Below are positions 51,472-61,298 of a stretch of 64,000 bases of DNA, piece by piece (position 1 is the first letter of the stretch; the number at the start of each line of letters is the position of its first letter). Origin of the DNA: Limnohabitans sp. Rim11 (GTDB lineage Bacteria; Pseudomonadota; Gammaproteobacteria; Burkholderiales; Burkholderiaceae_C); the NCBI RefSeq assembly GCF_001269365.1, contig NZ_CXOM01000002.1, positions 8,001 to 72,000 on the forward strand, read 5' to 3'. Below the pieces are notes generated by a model. It searched no databases. It was not told the origin of the DNA and worked only from the letters and a program-made list of their open reading frames with translations. Position numbers and translations under genes: made by a program.

Positions 51472-53142
51472 TTAAACGCGGTTCATGTCGAACTGCACTT
51501 TTTCGCCTTTGCCGTACACCTTCAAGGCACCTTTTTCACCCACGGCATTGGGGCGCTGGAAGATCCAGTTTTGCCATGCTGTGAGGCGGCCAAAAATACG
51601 TGTGAGCATGTTCTCTTGGCTGGCAAAACGCAGGTTGGCTTCGAGGCCTGTCAGGGCGTCTGGCGACATGGCTGCGCGCTCTTCCAAGCACATGCGCAAT
51701 TCGTCTTCCCAATCGATGTCGTCTGGAGCAGCTGTCACCAAGCCCAAGGCCAATGCAGCATCTGCATCCAGAGCTTTGCCAATGGCGCCGCGAGCGGCTT
51801 CCATGGCAGGCACTTCTTCGTAGAAGCGACGTGCCAAGCGCGACTGATCGTTCACCATGGGGTAGAAGCCAAAGTTGAACTCATTCAATTGAATGGTAGG
51901 CGCTTTGTCTGCGTCATCGGGCAAGGCCAACATGTAAGTGCGGTCGGCACAGAATGCCAATTCGGCAAAGGTACCCACAAAGCAAGTGCCTTGATCGATC
52001 ACCGCAAAAATGCTGCGTGAAGACACATCCAAACGTGCCAAAGTGCGGCGCAAGTGGCCAATGGTTTCGCGCACGAACCAGTGGTCTTTGTGGGCCAACA
52101 AAGTAGCGTCGCTGGCCAACACGGCTTTGGCATCGCCCGTTGCTTTCAGCAACCATGTGCCAATGTCGAGCTCGTTGGTGCGCATGTGCAAAATAGCGTC
52201 GTCCAGTTCACGCACCATTTGCAAAGGCCACCACTGAGCGCCAGCGGCCAAGATGCCTGCGATGTCTGTAGGTTGTGCAGATGCAGGTGCTTTGACGGTG
52301 AACGTGGCCAAGCGCTTGGCGCGATCGATTTCAACAGTCACGTTGTTGTAGCTAATTTGATCGGCGGCAATGTTGCGCTGAATCGGTGTGAGCGCCACAC
52401 CTTTTTCTGTCGCTGGGCGATCGCTTTTTGCGGCCAAGTTGTCAGCACGCTGGCGAACCACTTGTTGAAATTGGTTGGGCTTGGCAATGGCATCGACCAA
52501 GCGCCAGTCGACGGCTTTTTGACCGCGAACACCTTCCACGCTGGTGCAGAAGATATCGGCCAAGTCGTGGCGTACGTGGCGCTTGTCGGTCACGCGGGTG
52601 AGGCCACCGGTACCTGGCAACACGCCAAGCAAGGGCACTTCAGGCAAGGACACTGAAGAAGAGCGGTCATCGACCAACACGATATCGTCGCAGGCCAAGG
52701 CCAGTTCATAACCACCGCCAGCGCAAGCGCCGTTCAATGCAGCGACAAATTTCAAACCAGAGTGTTTGCTGGAGTCTTCGATGCCGTTGCGTGTTTCGTT
52801 GGTGAACTTACAGAAGTTCACTTTCCAGCCGTGTGTAGAAACACCCAACATGAAGATGTTGGCGCCAGAGCAGAACACGCGGTCTTTCAAGCTAGTAACC
52901 ACCACAGAGCGAACTTCTGGGTGCTCAAAGCGGATGCGCTGCAAAGCATCGTGCAATTCAATGTCCACGCCCAAGTCGTAGGAGTTGAGTTTCAATTTGT
53001 AGCCAGGACGAATGCCGGCGTTTTCGTCGATGTTGATCGACAAGGTGGCCACTGCACCGTCAAAGGCCAAGCTGATGTGCTTGTAGTTTTCTGGGTTGGT
53101 TTGGTAATTGACGATGGGCGCTGTTGTCATTTGGGTCTCCAA
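51472..53142 (-). CDS. boxC: 2,3-epoxybenzoyl-CoA dihydrolase (ring-cleaving) BoxC
   Basis: Cleaves the 2,3-epoxybenzoyl-CoA ring hydrolytically, releasing formate and 3,4-dehydroadipyl-CoA semialdehyde. The 556-residue protein is built on the crotonase fold: SGANIFMLG, LNGACAGGGYELALACDDI with an oxyanion-hole glycine region, and LPEVPLLGVLPGTGGLTRV. It starts METQMTTAPIVNYQTNPE and is about twice a normal crotonase, as known for BoxC. It is first in boxCBA; two TGCA-N6-TGCA sites lie 66-113 bases upstream. Confidence 0.96.
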   Translation of the reverse strand: METQMTTAPIVNYQTNPENYKHISLAFDGAVATLSINIDENAGIRPGYKLKLNSYDLGVDIELHDALQRIRFEHPEVRSVVVTSLKDRVFCSGANIFMLGVSTHGWKVNFCKFTNETRNGIEDSSKHSGLKFVAALNGACAGGGYELALACDDIVLVDDRSSSVSLPEVPLLGVLPGTGGLTRVTDKRHVRHDLADIFCTSVEGVRGQKAVDWRLVDAIAKPNQFQQVVRQRADNLAAKSDRPATEKGVALTPIQRNIAADQISYNNVTVEIDRAKRLATFTVKAPASAQPTDIAGILAAGAQWWPLQMVRELDDAILHMRTNELDIGTWLLKATGDAKAVLASDATLLAHKDHWFVRETIGHLRRTLARLDVSSRSIFAVIDQGTCFVGTFAELAFCADRTYMLALPDDADKAPTIQLNEFNFGFYPMVNDQSRLARRFYEEVPAMEAARGAIGKALDADAALALGLVTAAPDDIDWEDELRMCLEERAAMSPDALTGLEANLRFASQENMLTRIFGRLTAWQNWIFQRPNAVGEKGALKVYGKGEKVQFDMNRV

Positions 53143-53207
53143 TGAAGGGCTTTGTAGGGTCTGAATCTCTGGTTCGAGACTTTGAAATCAATCGAACCGC
53201 GCTGACA

Positions 53208-53221
53208 TGCAGTTTATTGCA
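53208..53221. promoter_or_regulatory. Putative BoxR operator 1 upstream of boxC
   Basis: TGCAGTTTATTGCA fits TGCA-N6-TGCA, the type of TGCA repeat bound by BoxR/BzdR regulators. It lies 66 bases before the boxC start, close to where the promoter should be. Confidence 0.65.
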
Positions 53222-53241
53222 TTCGATTCAGACACTCAACA

Positions 53242-53255
53242 TGCAATTTAATGCA
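53242..53255. promoter_or_regulatory. Putative BoxR operator 2 upstream of boxC
   Basis: TGCAATTTAATGCA, the second TGCA-N6-TGCA copy, 20 bases from the first. The paired copies and the third at 54301 share the inner TTTA core. Confidence 0.65.
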
Positions 53256-53299
53256 ATTATTAAGTATTTACCCTAGGTTTTGAGAAATTTCTTCCGCCC

Positions 53300-54229
53300 T
53301 TACTCAACCCACTGAATGACTTTGCGAACTTCCGTTTTCAAGCGCTGGAAACTTTCATCAGCACCTTGTGCGCTGGTATCAAAGCTCAGGTCGGCCTTGG
53401 AATAGAAAGCCGAACGACCTTCCAAAATACGCTTCAAATCTTCCATCGCTTCTGGGCTGGCGGCCATGGGCCGCAAGTCGCCCTGTGCCGCAACGCGCGA
53501 CATGTGATCGTTGGCACTGGCTTGCAGCCACACGGTGGTGCAGTGCGTCAGCAACAAATTGAAATTGGCCGAATCGGAGACCAACCCACCTGGCGTGGCA
53601 ATGACCACTTCGGGGTAAATTTGAATGGCTTCTTCGAGTGCACGGCGCTCATATCGGCGGTAAGCATTGGCGCCATACAAATTGTGAATTTCACTGATTT
53701 GGCAGCCCGCAAATTTTTCAATTTCGCGGCTCAGTTCAATGAACGTAAATCCTAAATCGTCGGCCAAACGCTGGCCCAGCGTGGTTTTGCCAGCGCCTCT
53801 CAAACCAATGAGGGCAATGCGTGTGCGTCGCGCTGTGGCATCACCGCTCTCACCAAACATTTCCGTCAGTTGCACCCGTGCACGTCGCAGATCGGCTTCA
53901 GTTCTTTTGCCGAGCAACTCACGAATCAACAACCATTCGGGTGAGCTGGTGCTGATATCACCCAACAGCTCTGCCAACGAACACTGCAATGCATGTGAGA
54001 CTTGCAACAACACCAAGACAGAAACATTGCCGGTGCCATATTCCAAATTGGCCAAATGACGCTCTGAAACATCTGCGGCCAAAGCCACCGCTTTGCGGGT
54101 CATGCCCTTGCGCGAACGCAAGTTGCGCACACGATCGCCCAGCGCCATCAAAAAGGGGCTGCGCAGGGGCTCAAGCGAGCTACCCACTTCAACAAATGCG
54201 GTCGATGATTCGGTCACCGAAGTCTCCAA
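53300..54229 (-). CDS. boxR: BoxR/BzdR-type transcriptional regulator
   Basis: Repressor of benzoate degradation genes that responds to benzoyl-CoA. The 309-residue protein joins an N-terminal XRE helix-turn-helix (ALGDRVRNLRSRKGMTRKA to about residue 90) to a C-terminal shikimate-kinase-like domain with the P-loop GLRGAGKTTLGQRL (about residue 143). The kinase-like domain binds the effector and is thought not to act as a kinase. It is downstream of and divergent from the ligase promoter. TGCA-N6-TGCA sites near both box promoters fit it. Confidence 0.92.
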   Translation of the reverse strand: METSVTESSTAFVEVGSSLEPLRSPFLMALGDRVRNLRSRKGMTRKAVALAADVSERHLANLEYGTGNVSVLVLLQVSHALQCSLAELLGDISTSSPEWLLIRELLGKRTEADLRRARVQLTEMFGESGDATARRTRIALIGLRGAGKTTLGQRLADDLGFTFIELSREIEKFAGCQISEIHNLYGANAYRRYERRALEEAIQIYPEVVIATPGGLVSDSANFNLLLTHCTTVWLQASANDHMSRVAAQGDLRPMAASPEAMEDLKRILEGRSAFYSKADLSFDTSAQGADESFQRLKTEVRKVIQWVE

Positions 54230-54300
54230 GACAATGAATTGAGCATGCTGAATTCCACAAATTCAAGGGAAAACCCTAGATTTAGGGTGCAGACAAAACA

Positions 54301-54314
54301 TGCACTTTACTGCA
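54301..54314. promoter_or_regulatory. Putative BoxR operator between boxR and the benzoate-CoA ligase gene
   Basis: TGCACTTTACTGCA, a third TGCA-N6-TGCA site, in the divergent region between boxR (start 54229, minus) and the ligase (start 54421, plus). Additional single TGCA tetramers lie at 54288 and 54337. Confidence 0.65.
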
Positions 54315-54420
54315 TACTCGTCCGCAAGCAAGATAGTGCATTTATACCGCGAGTTGCCTTAAAGCCCAAGCGTTTTAGTGCAGACCCCTCACATTTTTGA
54401 CCCAGATCACGGAGATCGCC

Positions 54421-55986
54421 ATGGCTCTGCCTTCAGCACCACCCGCACAATTCAATTTCGCGCAATTTTTGATTGCTGCCAACAACAGCCGCAAAGACAA
54501 AACGGCACTCATCGACGATGCAGGCAGCCTGACGTATGGCGAGATGGGCGATCAAATCAGAGCCTGCGCTGCGGGCCTTCGAAAATTGGGCCTCAAACGC
54601 GAAGAGCGCGTGCTTTTGCTGATGCAAGACAGCACCGATTGGGTCGTCTCTTTTTTAGGTGCGTTGTATGCAGGTGTGGTGCCTGTTGCCGTTAACACTT
54701 TGTTAACGGCAGACGATTACGCCTTCATGATCAACAACAGCCGCGCGCAAGCGGCCCTGGTGTCGTCGGCTTTGCTGGGCACTTTGAATGCCGCCATTGC
54801 ACAAGGCACCAAGAGCATCAAGCACGTGGTGGTGTCGCGCCATGAGGGCGACTTGCCCGCCCCCAACATGCACTTCAAAGAATTGTTGGCCTCCGCCTCG
54901 GGTCCTAGCTTGCCTGCCGAAACACATGCCGACGAGCCCGCCTTCTGGCTGTTCTCTTCCGGCTCCACTGGCAACCCCAAGGGCACAGTGCACACCCAAG
55001 GCAACTTGTATTGGACTGCGCAGTTGTATGGCAAAGGCGTGTTGGCTTTGACCTCCAACGATGTGGTGTTCTCGGCCGCCAAATTGTTCTTTGCCTATGG
55101 CTTGGGCAATGCCCTCACCTTTCCCTTAAGCGTGGGTGCCAGCGTGGTGCTGATGGCCGAACGCCCCACACCGCAAGCCACTTTCAAACGCTTAGTCGAT
55201 CACAAGCCCACCGTGTTTTACGGTGCGCCCACCGGTTACGGCGGTATGTTGGCAAGCCCTGACTTACCCACCAAAGATCAAGTGGCATTGCGTCTTTGCT
55301 CCTCTGCGGGCGAAGCCTTGCCGGCTGACATTGGCGAGCGTTGGACCGCTCGATATGGCTGCGAAATCATTGACGGCATTGGCTCCACAGAAATGTTGCA
55401 CGTGTTCTTGTCAAACGCCCCAGGCGATGTGCGCTACGGCACCACAGGCAAACCTGTACCGGGCTACGAAGTGCAATTGCGCGGTGAACAAGGTGAAGTA
55501 TTGACCGTTCATGACGAGATTGGCGACCTTTACATCAAAGGCCCTTCAGCGGCCTTGATGTACTGGAACAACCGCGAAAAATCACGCGACACCTTCCAAG
55601 GCGAATGGACCAAAAGTGGCGACAAATACTCGCGTGACGCCGATGGCTACTACACCTATGCTGGCCGCAATGACGACATGCTGAAGGTCAGCGGCATCTA
55701 TGTGTCGCCCTTTGAAGTGGAATCGACTTTGGTGCAGCACCCCGCCATTTTGGAAGCGGCCGTCATTGGCAAAGTAGACGCAGATGGCCTGACCAAAACC
55801 AAAGCCTTCATTGTGCTGAAGGCCGGTCAAAGCTTGACCGAGGAAGAAGTGAAAGTCTTTGTGAAAGAGCGTTTGGCACCCTACAAATACCCACGCTTCA
55901 TTCAGTTTGTGAGCGAATTGCCCAAGACTGCCACCGGCAAAATTCAACGTTTCCGTCTTCGCGATATGGAAAACAAAAAGGCTTGA
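54421..55986 (+). CDS. bclA: Benzoate-CoA ligase
   Basis: Activates benzoate with ATP and CoA to benzoyl-CoA, the entry step of the box pathway. The 521-residue ANL enzyme shows the AMP-binding P-loop WLFSSGSTGNPKGTVHTQ, the AGEALPADIGERW and GIGSTEMLHVFLS segments, and the C-terminal YAGRNDDMLKVSGIYVSP with the hinge and PKTATGKIQRFRLR with the catalytic Lys. The ATG at 54421 is used; an upstream ATG at 54397 would add eight residues. It is transcribed away from boxR and followed by a terminator. Confidence 0.93.
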   Translation: MALPSAPPAQFNFAQFLIAANNSRKDKTALIDDAGSLTYGEMGDQIRACAAGLRKLGLKREERVLLLMQDSTDWVVSFLGALYAGVVPVAVNTLLTADDYAFMINNSRAQAALVSSALLGTLNAAIAQGTKSIKHVVVSRHEGDLPAPNMHFKELLASASGPSLPAETHADEPAFWLFSSGSTGNPKGTVHTQGNLYWTAQLYGKGVLALTSNDVVFSAAKLFFAYGLGNALTFPLSVGASVVLMAERPTPQATFKRLVDHKPTVFYGAPTGYGGMLASPDLPTKDQVALRLCSSAGEALPADIGERWTARYGCEIIDGIGSTEMLHVFLSNAPGDVRYGTTGKPVPGYEVQLRGEQGEVLTVHDEIGDLYIKGPSAALMYWNNREKSRDTFQGEWTKSGDKYSRDADGYYTYAGRNDDMLKVSGIYVSPFEVESTLVQHPAILEAAVIGKVDADGLTKTKAFIVLKAGQSLTEEEVKVFVKERLAPYKYPRFIQFVSELPKTATGKIQRFRLRDMENKKA

Positions 55987-56012
55987 AAGCCTAAGCCTTC
56001 AAGCCTTTGCGA

Positions 56013-56042
56013 AGTGGCCTCAATCAGAGGCCACTGCTTTTT
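56013..56042 (+). terminator. Terminator after benzoate-CoA ligase
   Basis: A 9-bp stem AGTGGCCTC / GAGGCCACT around AATCA, then GCTTTTTG on the plus strand. It ends the ligase transcript ahead of the convergent apbC gene. Confidence 0.85.
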
Positions 56043-56045
56043 GCA

Positions 56046-57134
56046 TCAAGTGTTTTTTGACACAGTGATGGTTGGGAACTTAGCCGAAAAGTCCTTGGCC
56101 TTGGCCGCAATTTTGATGGCCACTTGGCGCGCCACCGACTTGTAAATGCCTGCCACTTCGCCATCGGGATCGGCCACCACCGTGGGTTTACCGTTATCGG
56201 CCTGCAAACGAATTTGCATGTTCAAGGGCAAAGCGCCTAAGTAGTCCATCTGGTAGTTCTCGGCCATTTTCTTGCCGCCATCGGCGCCAAAAATGTGTTC
56301 CACGTGGCCACAGTTGGTACACACGTGTACCGCCATGTTTTCCACAATGCCCAAGATCGGCACGCCGACCTTTTCAAACATCTTGATGCCCTTTTTGGCA
56401 TCCAGCAAAGCGATGTCTTGGGGCGTGGTCACAATCACGGCACCCGTCATGGGCACGCGCTGGCTGAGCGTGAGTTGAATGTCACCGGTGCCTGGCGGCA
56501 TGTCGATGATCAAGTAGTCCAAATCTTTCCAGTTGGTCTGGCGCAGTAACTGCTCGAGTGCCTGCGTAGCCATGGGGCCGCGCCAAATCATGGCTTCGTC
56601 TTGGTTCACCAAGAAACCGATCGACATCACTTGAACGCCATAGTTTTCCATGGGTTCCATGGTTTTGCCGTCTTCGCTTTCGGGGCGGCCTTCAATGCCC
56701 ATCATCATGGGCTGGCTGGGGCCGTAAATGTCGGCATCGAGCAGGCCCACACTGGCGCCTTCTGCGGCCAGCGCCAGCGCCAAGTTGACGGCGGTGGTGC
56801 TCTTGCCTACGCCGCCCTTGCCAGAGGCAACGGCCACGATGTTTTTCACCTGAGGCAACAAGGCCACGCCGCGCTGAGCTGCATGGGCCACAATTTTGGT
56901 GGTGACATTGGCCGACACATTGGTCACGCCGGGCACCTGCTTGGCGGCAGCGATGAGTGCGTTGCGCAAGCCAGGAATTTGACTCTTGGCGGGATAGCCC
57001 AACTCAACGTCAAAGGCCACATTGCCGCCGTCGACCACCAGGTTTTTAAGGGCTTTGGTAGAGACAAAATCTTTGCCAGTGTTGGGGTCGATGACGGATT
57101 CGAGGGCTTTTTGGAGTTGTTCTGAGGTCGACAT
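56046..57134 (-). CDS. apbC: Iron-sulfur cluster carrier ATPase ApbC/Mrp
   Basis: P-loop ATPase that binds and delivers 4Fe-4S clusters. The 362-residue protein has an N-terminal MIP18-like domain (VIDPNTGKDFVSTKALKNLV), the deviant Walker A VASGKGGVGKSTTAVNLALA near residue 105, GLLDADIYGPSQP, IDMPPGTGDIQLTL and the cluster-binding CTNCGHVEHIFG (CxxC). It is divergent from metG, an arrangement common in Burkholderiales. The start is ATG at 57134. Confidence 0.95.
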   Translation of the reverse strand: MSTSEQLQKALESVIDPNTGKDFVSTKALKNLVVDGGNVAFDVELGYPAKSQIPGLRNALIAAAKQVPGVTNVSANVTTKIVAHAAQRGVALLPQVKNIVAVASGKGGVGKSTTAVNLALALAAEGASVGLLDADIYGPSQPMMMGIEGRPESEDGKTMEPMENYGVQVMSIGFLVNQDEAMIWRGPMATQALEQLLRQTNWKDLDYLIIDMPPGTGDIQLTLSQRVPMTGAVIVTTPQDIALLDAKKGIKMFEKVGVPILGIVENMAVHVCTNCGHVEHIFGADGGKKMAENYQMDYLGALPLNMQIRLQADNGKPTVVADPDGEVAGIYKSVARQVAIKIAAKAKDFSAKFPTITVSKNT

Positions 57135-57223
57135 GTGAAACTTTCTGCGAATGGCCAGAAGTTTAGCGACATCGGGCGGCCGAAGCCCATAAAATCGAGG
57201 ATTCCCCTACAAACCGTCCCCTC

Positions 57224-59308
57224 ATGCCTGCTTTGCCTGTTTCGAACCCCACTGCTGCCCAGCGACAAATTTTTGTCACGACCGCTTTGCCTTATGCCAA
57301 TGGCAATTTCCACATCGGTCACATCATGGAGTACATCCAGGCCGACATCTGGGTTCGCGCGCAACGCATGCAAGGCCATGAGGTGCATTTTGTGTGCGCA
57401 GACGATGCGCATGGCGCCCCCATCATGATTGCCGCCGAAAAAGCAGGCATCACACCCCAGCAGTTTGTGGCCAACATTGCCGCAGGTCGCAAGCCTTACC
57501 TCGACGGTTTTCACATTGCATTTGACAACTGGCACTCCACAGACGGTGCAGAGAATCACGAACTGGCCCAACAAATTTACCGCGACCTCAAAGCTGCGGG
57601 CCTGATTGCCACCAAAACCATTGAGCAATTCTTTGACCCCGAAAAGTCAATGTTCTTGCCCGACCGCTTCATCAAAGGCGAATGCCCCAAGTGCGGCGCC
57701 AAGGACCAATATGGCGACAGCTGCGAATCGTGTGGTGCGGTGTACTCGCCCACCGAAGTTAAGAACCCCTACTCTGCTTTGTCTGGGGCAACGCCTGTCC
57801 TTAAACAATCCGAGCACTACTTCTTCAAACTGTCCGACCCACGCTGCGTTGAGTTCTTAGAAAAATGGACACACGAGTCAGGCCGCTTGCAGCCCGAAGT
57901 GCTGAACAAAATCAAAGAGTGGTTTGCCAAAGACGAAGAAGGTCAAGGCGGCTTGGGCGACTGGGACATTAGCCGAGATGCACCTTACTTCGGCATCGAA
58001 ATTCCAGACGCACCCGGCAAATATTTCTACGTGTGGCTCGATGCGCCCATTGGCTATTTGGCCTCGCTCAAAAATTATTTGGGCAAGATCGGTGTGGACT
58101 ACAACGCCTACATCAACAACCCCAAGGTTGAGCAGTACCACTTCATTGGCAAAGACATCACGTATTTCCATACGCTGTTCTGGCCCGCCATGCTGCACTT
58201 TAGCGGCCGCAAAACGCCCAACGCGGTGTATGTGCACGGTTTCTTAACCGTCAGTGGCGAGAAGATGAGCAAGAGCCGCGGCACTGGCCTCGACCCTCTC
58301 AAGTATTTGAAACTGGGCATGAATCCTGAGTGGCTGCGTTACTACATTGCCGCCAAACTCAATGGCCGCAACGAAGACGTCGACTTCAACCCCGAAGACT
58401 TCATGGCCCGCGTCAACTCCGACTTGGTGGGCAAGTACATCAACATCGCATCTCGCGCCGCAGGCTTCATTGCCAAGCGTTTGGGTGGCAAGTTGGGCAC
58501 GGTATCGGCCGACGGCCAAGCTTTGCTGAAGCAATTGCACGAAGGCGTAGCGCCCATTGCCAAACTGTATGACGAACGCGATTACGCCAAAGCCTTGCGC
58601 GAAGTGATGCTCTTGGCCGACCGCGTGAACGAATACGTTGACCAAAACAAACCTTGGGAATTGGCCAAGCAAGAAGGCATGGATACACGCCTGCACGACG
58701 TGTGCACCACCTGCATTGAAGCCTTCCGTTTGCTCAGCCTGATGCTCAAACCCGTGCTGCCTTCTTTGGCCAGCAACGTTGAAAAGTTCTTGAACATTGA
58801 AGCCATGAACTTCACAGATGTGAAGGCTTCACTAGGTGCAGGTCATGCCATCAACGATTACAAGCACTTGATGCAGCGTGTGGATGTGGCCATGCTCGAT
58901 TCATTGTTCGAAGCGCCCGAGCCCGTGGTGGAGGCTGCTCCTCTGCCCGGCGGCGAAGCCATTGCCCCCACCATTTCTATCGACGACTTTGCCAAGATCG
59001 ATTTGCGCATTGCGCAAATTGTGCAATGCGAAGCCGTGGAAGGCTCCACCAAACTCTTGCGCCTCACCTTGGATGTGGGCGAAGGCAAACACCGCAACGT
59101 GTTCAGCGGTATTGCCAGTGTCTACAAGCCCGAAGACTTGGTGGGCAAGCTCACCGTCATGGTGGCCAATTTGGCACCGCGCAAAATGAAGTTTGGCGTG
59201 TCCGAAGGCATGGTGCTGGCCGCCAGCCATGCAGACGAAAAAGCCGAGCCAGGTATTTATGTCTTGAATCCATGGCCAGGTGCAAAGCCCGGCATGCGCA
59301 TTCACTGA
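57224..59308 (+). CDS. metG: Methionyl-tRNA synthetase
   Basis: Charges tRNA-Met. The 694-residue protein contains the HIGH motif ([16 protein letters not shown]), a zinc-binding knuckle ([20 protein letters not shown]), the KMSKS loop ([20 protein letters not shown]), an anticodon-binding helical domain and a C-terminal tRNA-binding/dimerisation domain (about residues 585-694, [20 protein letters not shown]). Its length is that of the two-domain dimeric MetG. The start follows the divergent apbC promoter region. Confidence 0.98.
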   Translation: MPALPVSNPTAAQRQIFVTTALPYANGNFHIGHIMEYIQADIWVRAQRMQGHEVHFVCADDAHGAPIMIAAEKAGITPQQFVANIAAGRKPYLDGFHIAFDNWHSTDGAENHELAQQIYRDLKAAGLIATKTIEQFFDPEKSMFLPDRFIKGECPKCGAKDQYGDSCESCGAVYSPTEVKNPYSALSGATPVLKQSEHYFFKLSDPRCVEFLEKWTHESGRLQPEVLNKIKEWFAKDEEGQGGLGDWDISRDAPYFGIEIPDAPGKYFYVWLDAPIGYLASLKNYLGKIGVDYNAYINNPKVEQYHFIGKDITYFHTLFWPAMLHFSGRKTPNAVYVHGFLTVSGEKMSKSRGTGLDPLKYLKLGMNPEWLRYYIAAKLNGRNEDVDFNPEDFMARVNSDLVGKYINIASRAAGFIAKRLGGKLGTVSADGQALLKQLHEGVAPIAKLYDERDYAKALREVMLLADRVNEYVDQNKPWELAKQEGMDTRLHDVCTTCIEAFRLLSLMLKPVLPSLASNVEKFLNIEAMNFTDVKASLGAGHAINDYKHLMQRVDVAMLDSLFEAPEPVVEAAPLPGGEAIAPTISIDDFAKIDLRIAQIVQCEAVEGSTKLLRLTLDVGEGKHRNVFSGIASVYKPEDLVGKLTVMVANLAPRKMKFGVSEGMVLAASHADEKAEPGIYVLNPWPGAKPGMRIH

Positions 59309-59362
59309 TCGGGATCATTCAAAAGGTCATGCACTAGGCCGCTCTCAGCGCTACACTGACGC

Positions 59363-61036
59363 ATGGCCTTTTTCTTTCGCCCCAAGCTCGTTGACTCGTT
59401 AAAGGCTTACACGCGCGAGCAACTGGGCACCGACATCGCATCAGGCATCACCGTGGGCGTGGTGGCTTTGCCCTTGGCCATGGCGTTTGCCATTGCTTCA
59501 GGCCTCAAACCCGAAGCGGGCTTGTTCACTGCCATCATTGCAGGCTTCCTAATTTCTGCACTGGGCGGCAGCAGGGTTCAAATTGGGGGTCCTGCGGGCG
59601 CTTTCATTGTCATTGTGTATGGCATCTTGGAGCGCTATGGCTTGGCCAATTTGATCATTGCCACAGCAGCATCTGGCGTGCTTTTGTTCATCATGGGCTT
59701 GCTCAAATTGGGCACCCTCATCCGCTTCATTCCGGTGGCTGTGGTCATTGGCTTCACCAATGGCATTGCGGTGCTCATCATGTTGTCCCAGGCCAAAGAT
59801 TTTCTGGGCCTCAAAGTCAACAACATGCCCGCCGATTTCTTTGGCATGTTGCGCACCTTGCATGAAGCCTTGCCCAGTTTTAAAGCCACTCCATTTGCAT
59901 TGGCCTTGGGCTCCTTGATTTTGATCGTGGTGTGGCAGCGCTTGGTGACAAATCGTGCCAACCCAAACACCCAGTCAGGCCTGCAAGGATTTTTGAAAAT
60001 CATTCCCGGCTCCATCGTGGCGCTGGTCTTTGCCACTTGGTTAACCCAAGCGACGAACTTGCCAGTTGAAACCATCGGCAGCAAATTTGGCGGCATTCCC
60101 TCTGAGTTACCCAGTTTGGTTTGGCCAGAATTCAGCTTGGCCAGTTTGCAGCACTTGAGCATGCCCATCTTGACCTTGACCTTGCTGGGCGCCATTGAGT
60201 CCTTGCTCTGTGCACGCATTGCCGACGGCTTGATAGGCGACCGCCACAACCCCAACCAAGAATTGATGGCCCAAGGCGTGGCCAATTTTGTGACGCCCTT
60301 CTTTGGCGGCATGCCTGCTACCGGCACCATTGCCCGCACCGTGACCAATGTCAAAAGTGGCGGCCGCTCACCCATCGCGGGCATGGTCCACGCCCTGACC
60401 TTGTTGTTGGTGGTTTGGGTAGCCGCGCCTCTGGCCAATCACATTCCGCTGGCCACATTGGCCGCCATTTTGATGTTTGTCGCTTGGAACATGGGCGAAT
60501 GGCACGCCTTTACCGACCTCAAGCAGTTTCGACTTCCCTACCGAATTACCTTGTTGGCTGTTTTTCTTCTGACGGTCATGGTCGACCTCACGGTGGCTGT
60601 TGAGTTTGGCTTGTTTGCAGCCTGCGTCACCTTCATTTACAGAATTTCAAACCTCAGCCGTATTGAAGCGCTGACCAGCAAAGACACCCCCAAACTGGCA
60701 CAGCAAGAAGGCCAGATCAGCGCCTATCGCTTGTATGGCGCCCTGTTCTTTGGCGCGGTCAAACTGGTGGAGGCCATTGAAGACAAGCTGCCTGAAAAAA
60801 CACTGGTTTTGGACCTTAAAAATCTCATTTACATCGACTCATCAGGGGCCGATGCACTGATGGCCTTGGCGCGCATTTGCCACAAGAAACAGGTACGGCT
60901 CATCGTATGCGGGCTGAGTCATCAACCCTTGGACATTGCCCGCAGAACAGGATTCCTAGAGTTGGTGGGTCAAAATGTTCTGCAGGACTACGAATCAGGC
61001 CTCGATACGGCCCTTTTGTCAGTCAAACAGGCGTGA
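59363..61036 (+). CDS. SulP-family anion transporter with STAS domain
   Basis: Inner-membrane SulP permease of 557 residues with about 12 helices (GITVGVVALPLAMAFAIASG, GGSRVQIGGPAGAFIVIVYG) and a cytoplasmic STAS domain at about residues 445-550 (LVLDLKNLIYIDSSGADALM). Members carry sulfate, bicarbonate or other anions; the substrate is not evident. It lies 54 bases after metG and is probably a separate transcript. It begins MAFFFRPKLVDSLK. Confidence 0.9.
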   Translation: MAFFFRPKLVDSLKAYTREQLGTDIASGITVGVVALPLAMAFAIASGLKPEAGLFTAIIAGFLISALGGSRVQIGGPAGAFIVIVYGILERYGLANLIIATAASGVLLFIMGLLKLGTLIRFIPVAVVIGFTNGIAVLIMLSQAKDFLGLKVNNMPADFFGMLRTLHEALPSFKATPFALALGSLILIVVWQRLVTNRANPNTQSGLQGFLKIIPGSIVALVFATWLTQATNLPVETIGSKFGGIPSELPSLVWPEFSLASLQHLSMPILTLTLLGAIESLLCARIADGLIGDRHNPNQELMAQGVANFVTPFFGGMPATGTIARTVTNVKSGGRSPIAGMVHALTLLLVVWVAAPLANHIPLATLAAILMFVAWNMGEWHAFTDLKQFRLPYRITLLAVFLLTVMVDLTVAVEFGLFAACVTFIYRISNLSRIEALTSKDTPKLAQQEGQISAYRLYGALFFGAVKLVEAIEDKLPEKTLVLDLKNLIYIDSSGADALMALARICHKKQVRLIVCGLSHQPLDIARRTGFLELVGQNVLQDYESGLDTALLSVKQA

Positions 61037-61080
61037 CACCCCGCTAAAATATGCCTCTATTCAACTGAAAGCGCTTTGTC

Positions 61081-61293
61081 ATGTCGCTCTTGCATTTTTT
61101 CCGTCGCCCTGACTACCGTTCAGACGCTACCCAGTTCATTGATCAACTCAAAGTAGACCGTCCTCATTTAGACGGCGCTCAACAAGAAGCACGCGCGCTT
61201 TTGTGGGACGCATCTGTCGACCGCCATGTCTTGAAAGAATTCAACGCTGGCAAAGTGGCTCAAAAACCTTACGTCTACCAGACCAAAGGCTGA
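61081..61293 (+). CDS. DUF3460 family protein
   Basis: A 70-residue protein, MSLLHFFRRPDYRSDATQFI, with a helical body (LDGAQQEARALLWDAS) and the tail NAGKVAQKPYVYQTKG. It matches the small DUF3460 family found directly upstream of scpA in Burkholderiales. Function unknown. The stop lies six bases before a TTG start proposed for scpA, suggesting coupled translation. Confidence 0.85.
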   Translation: MSLLHFFRRPDYRSDATQFIDQLKVDRPHLDGAQQEARALLWDASVDRHVLKEFNAGKVAQKPYVYQTKG

Positions 61294-61298
61294 AGTCT

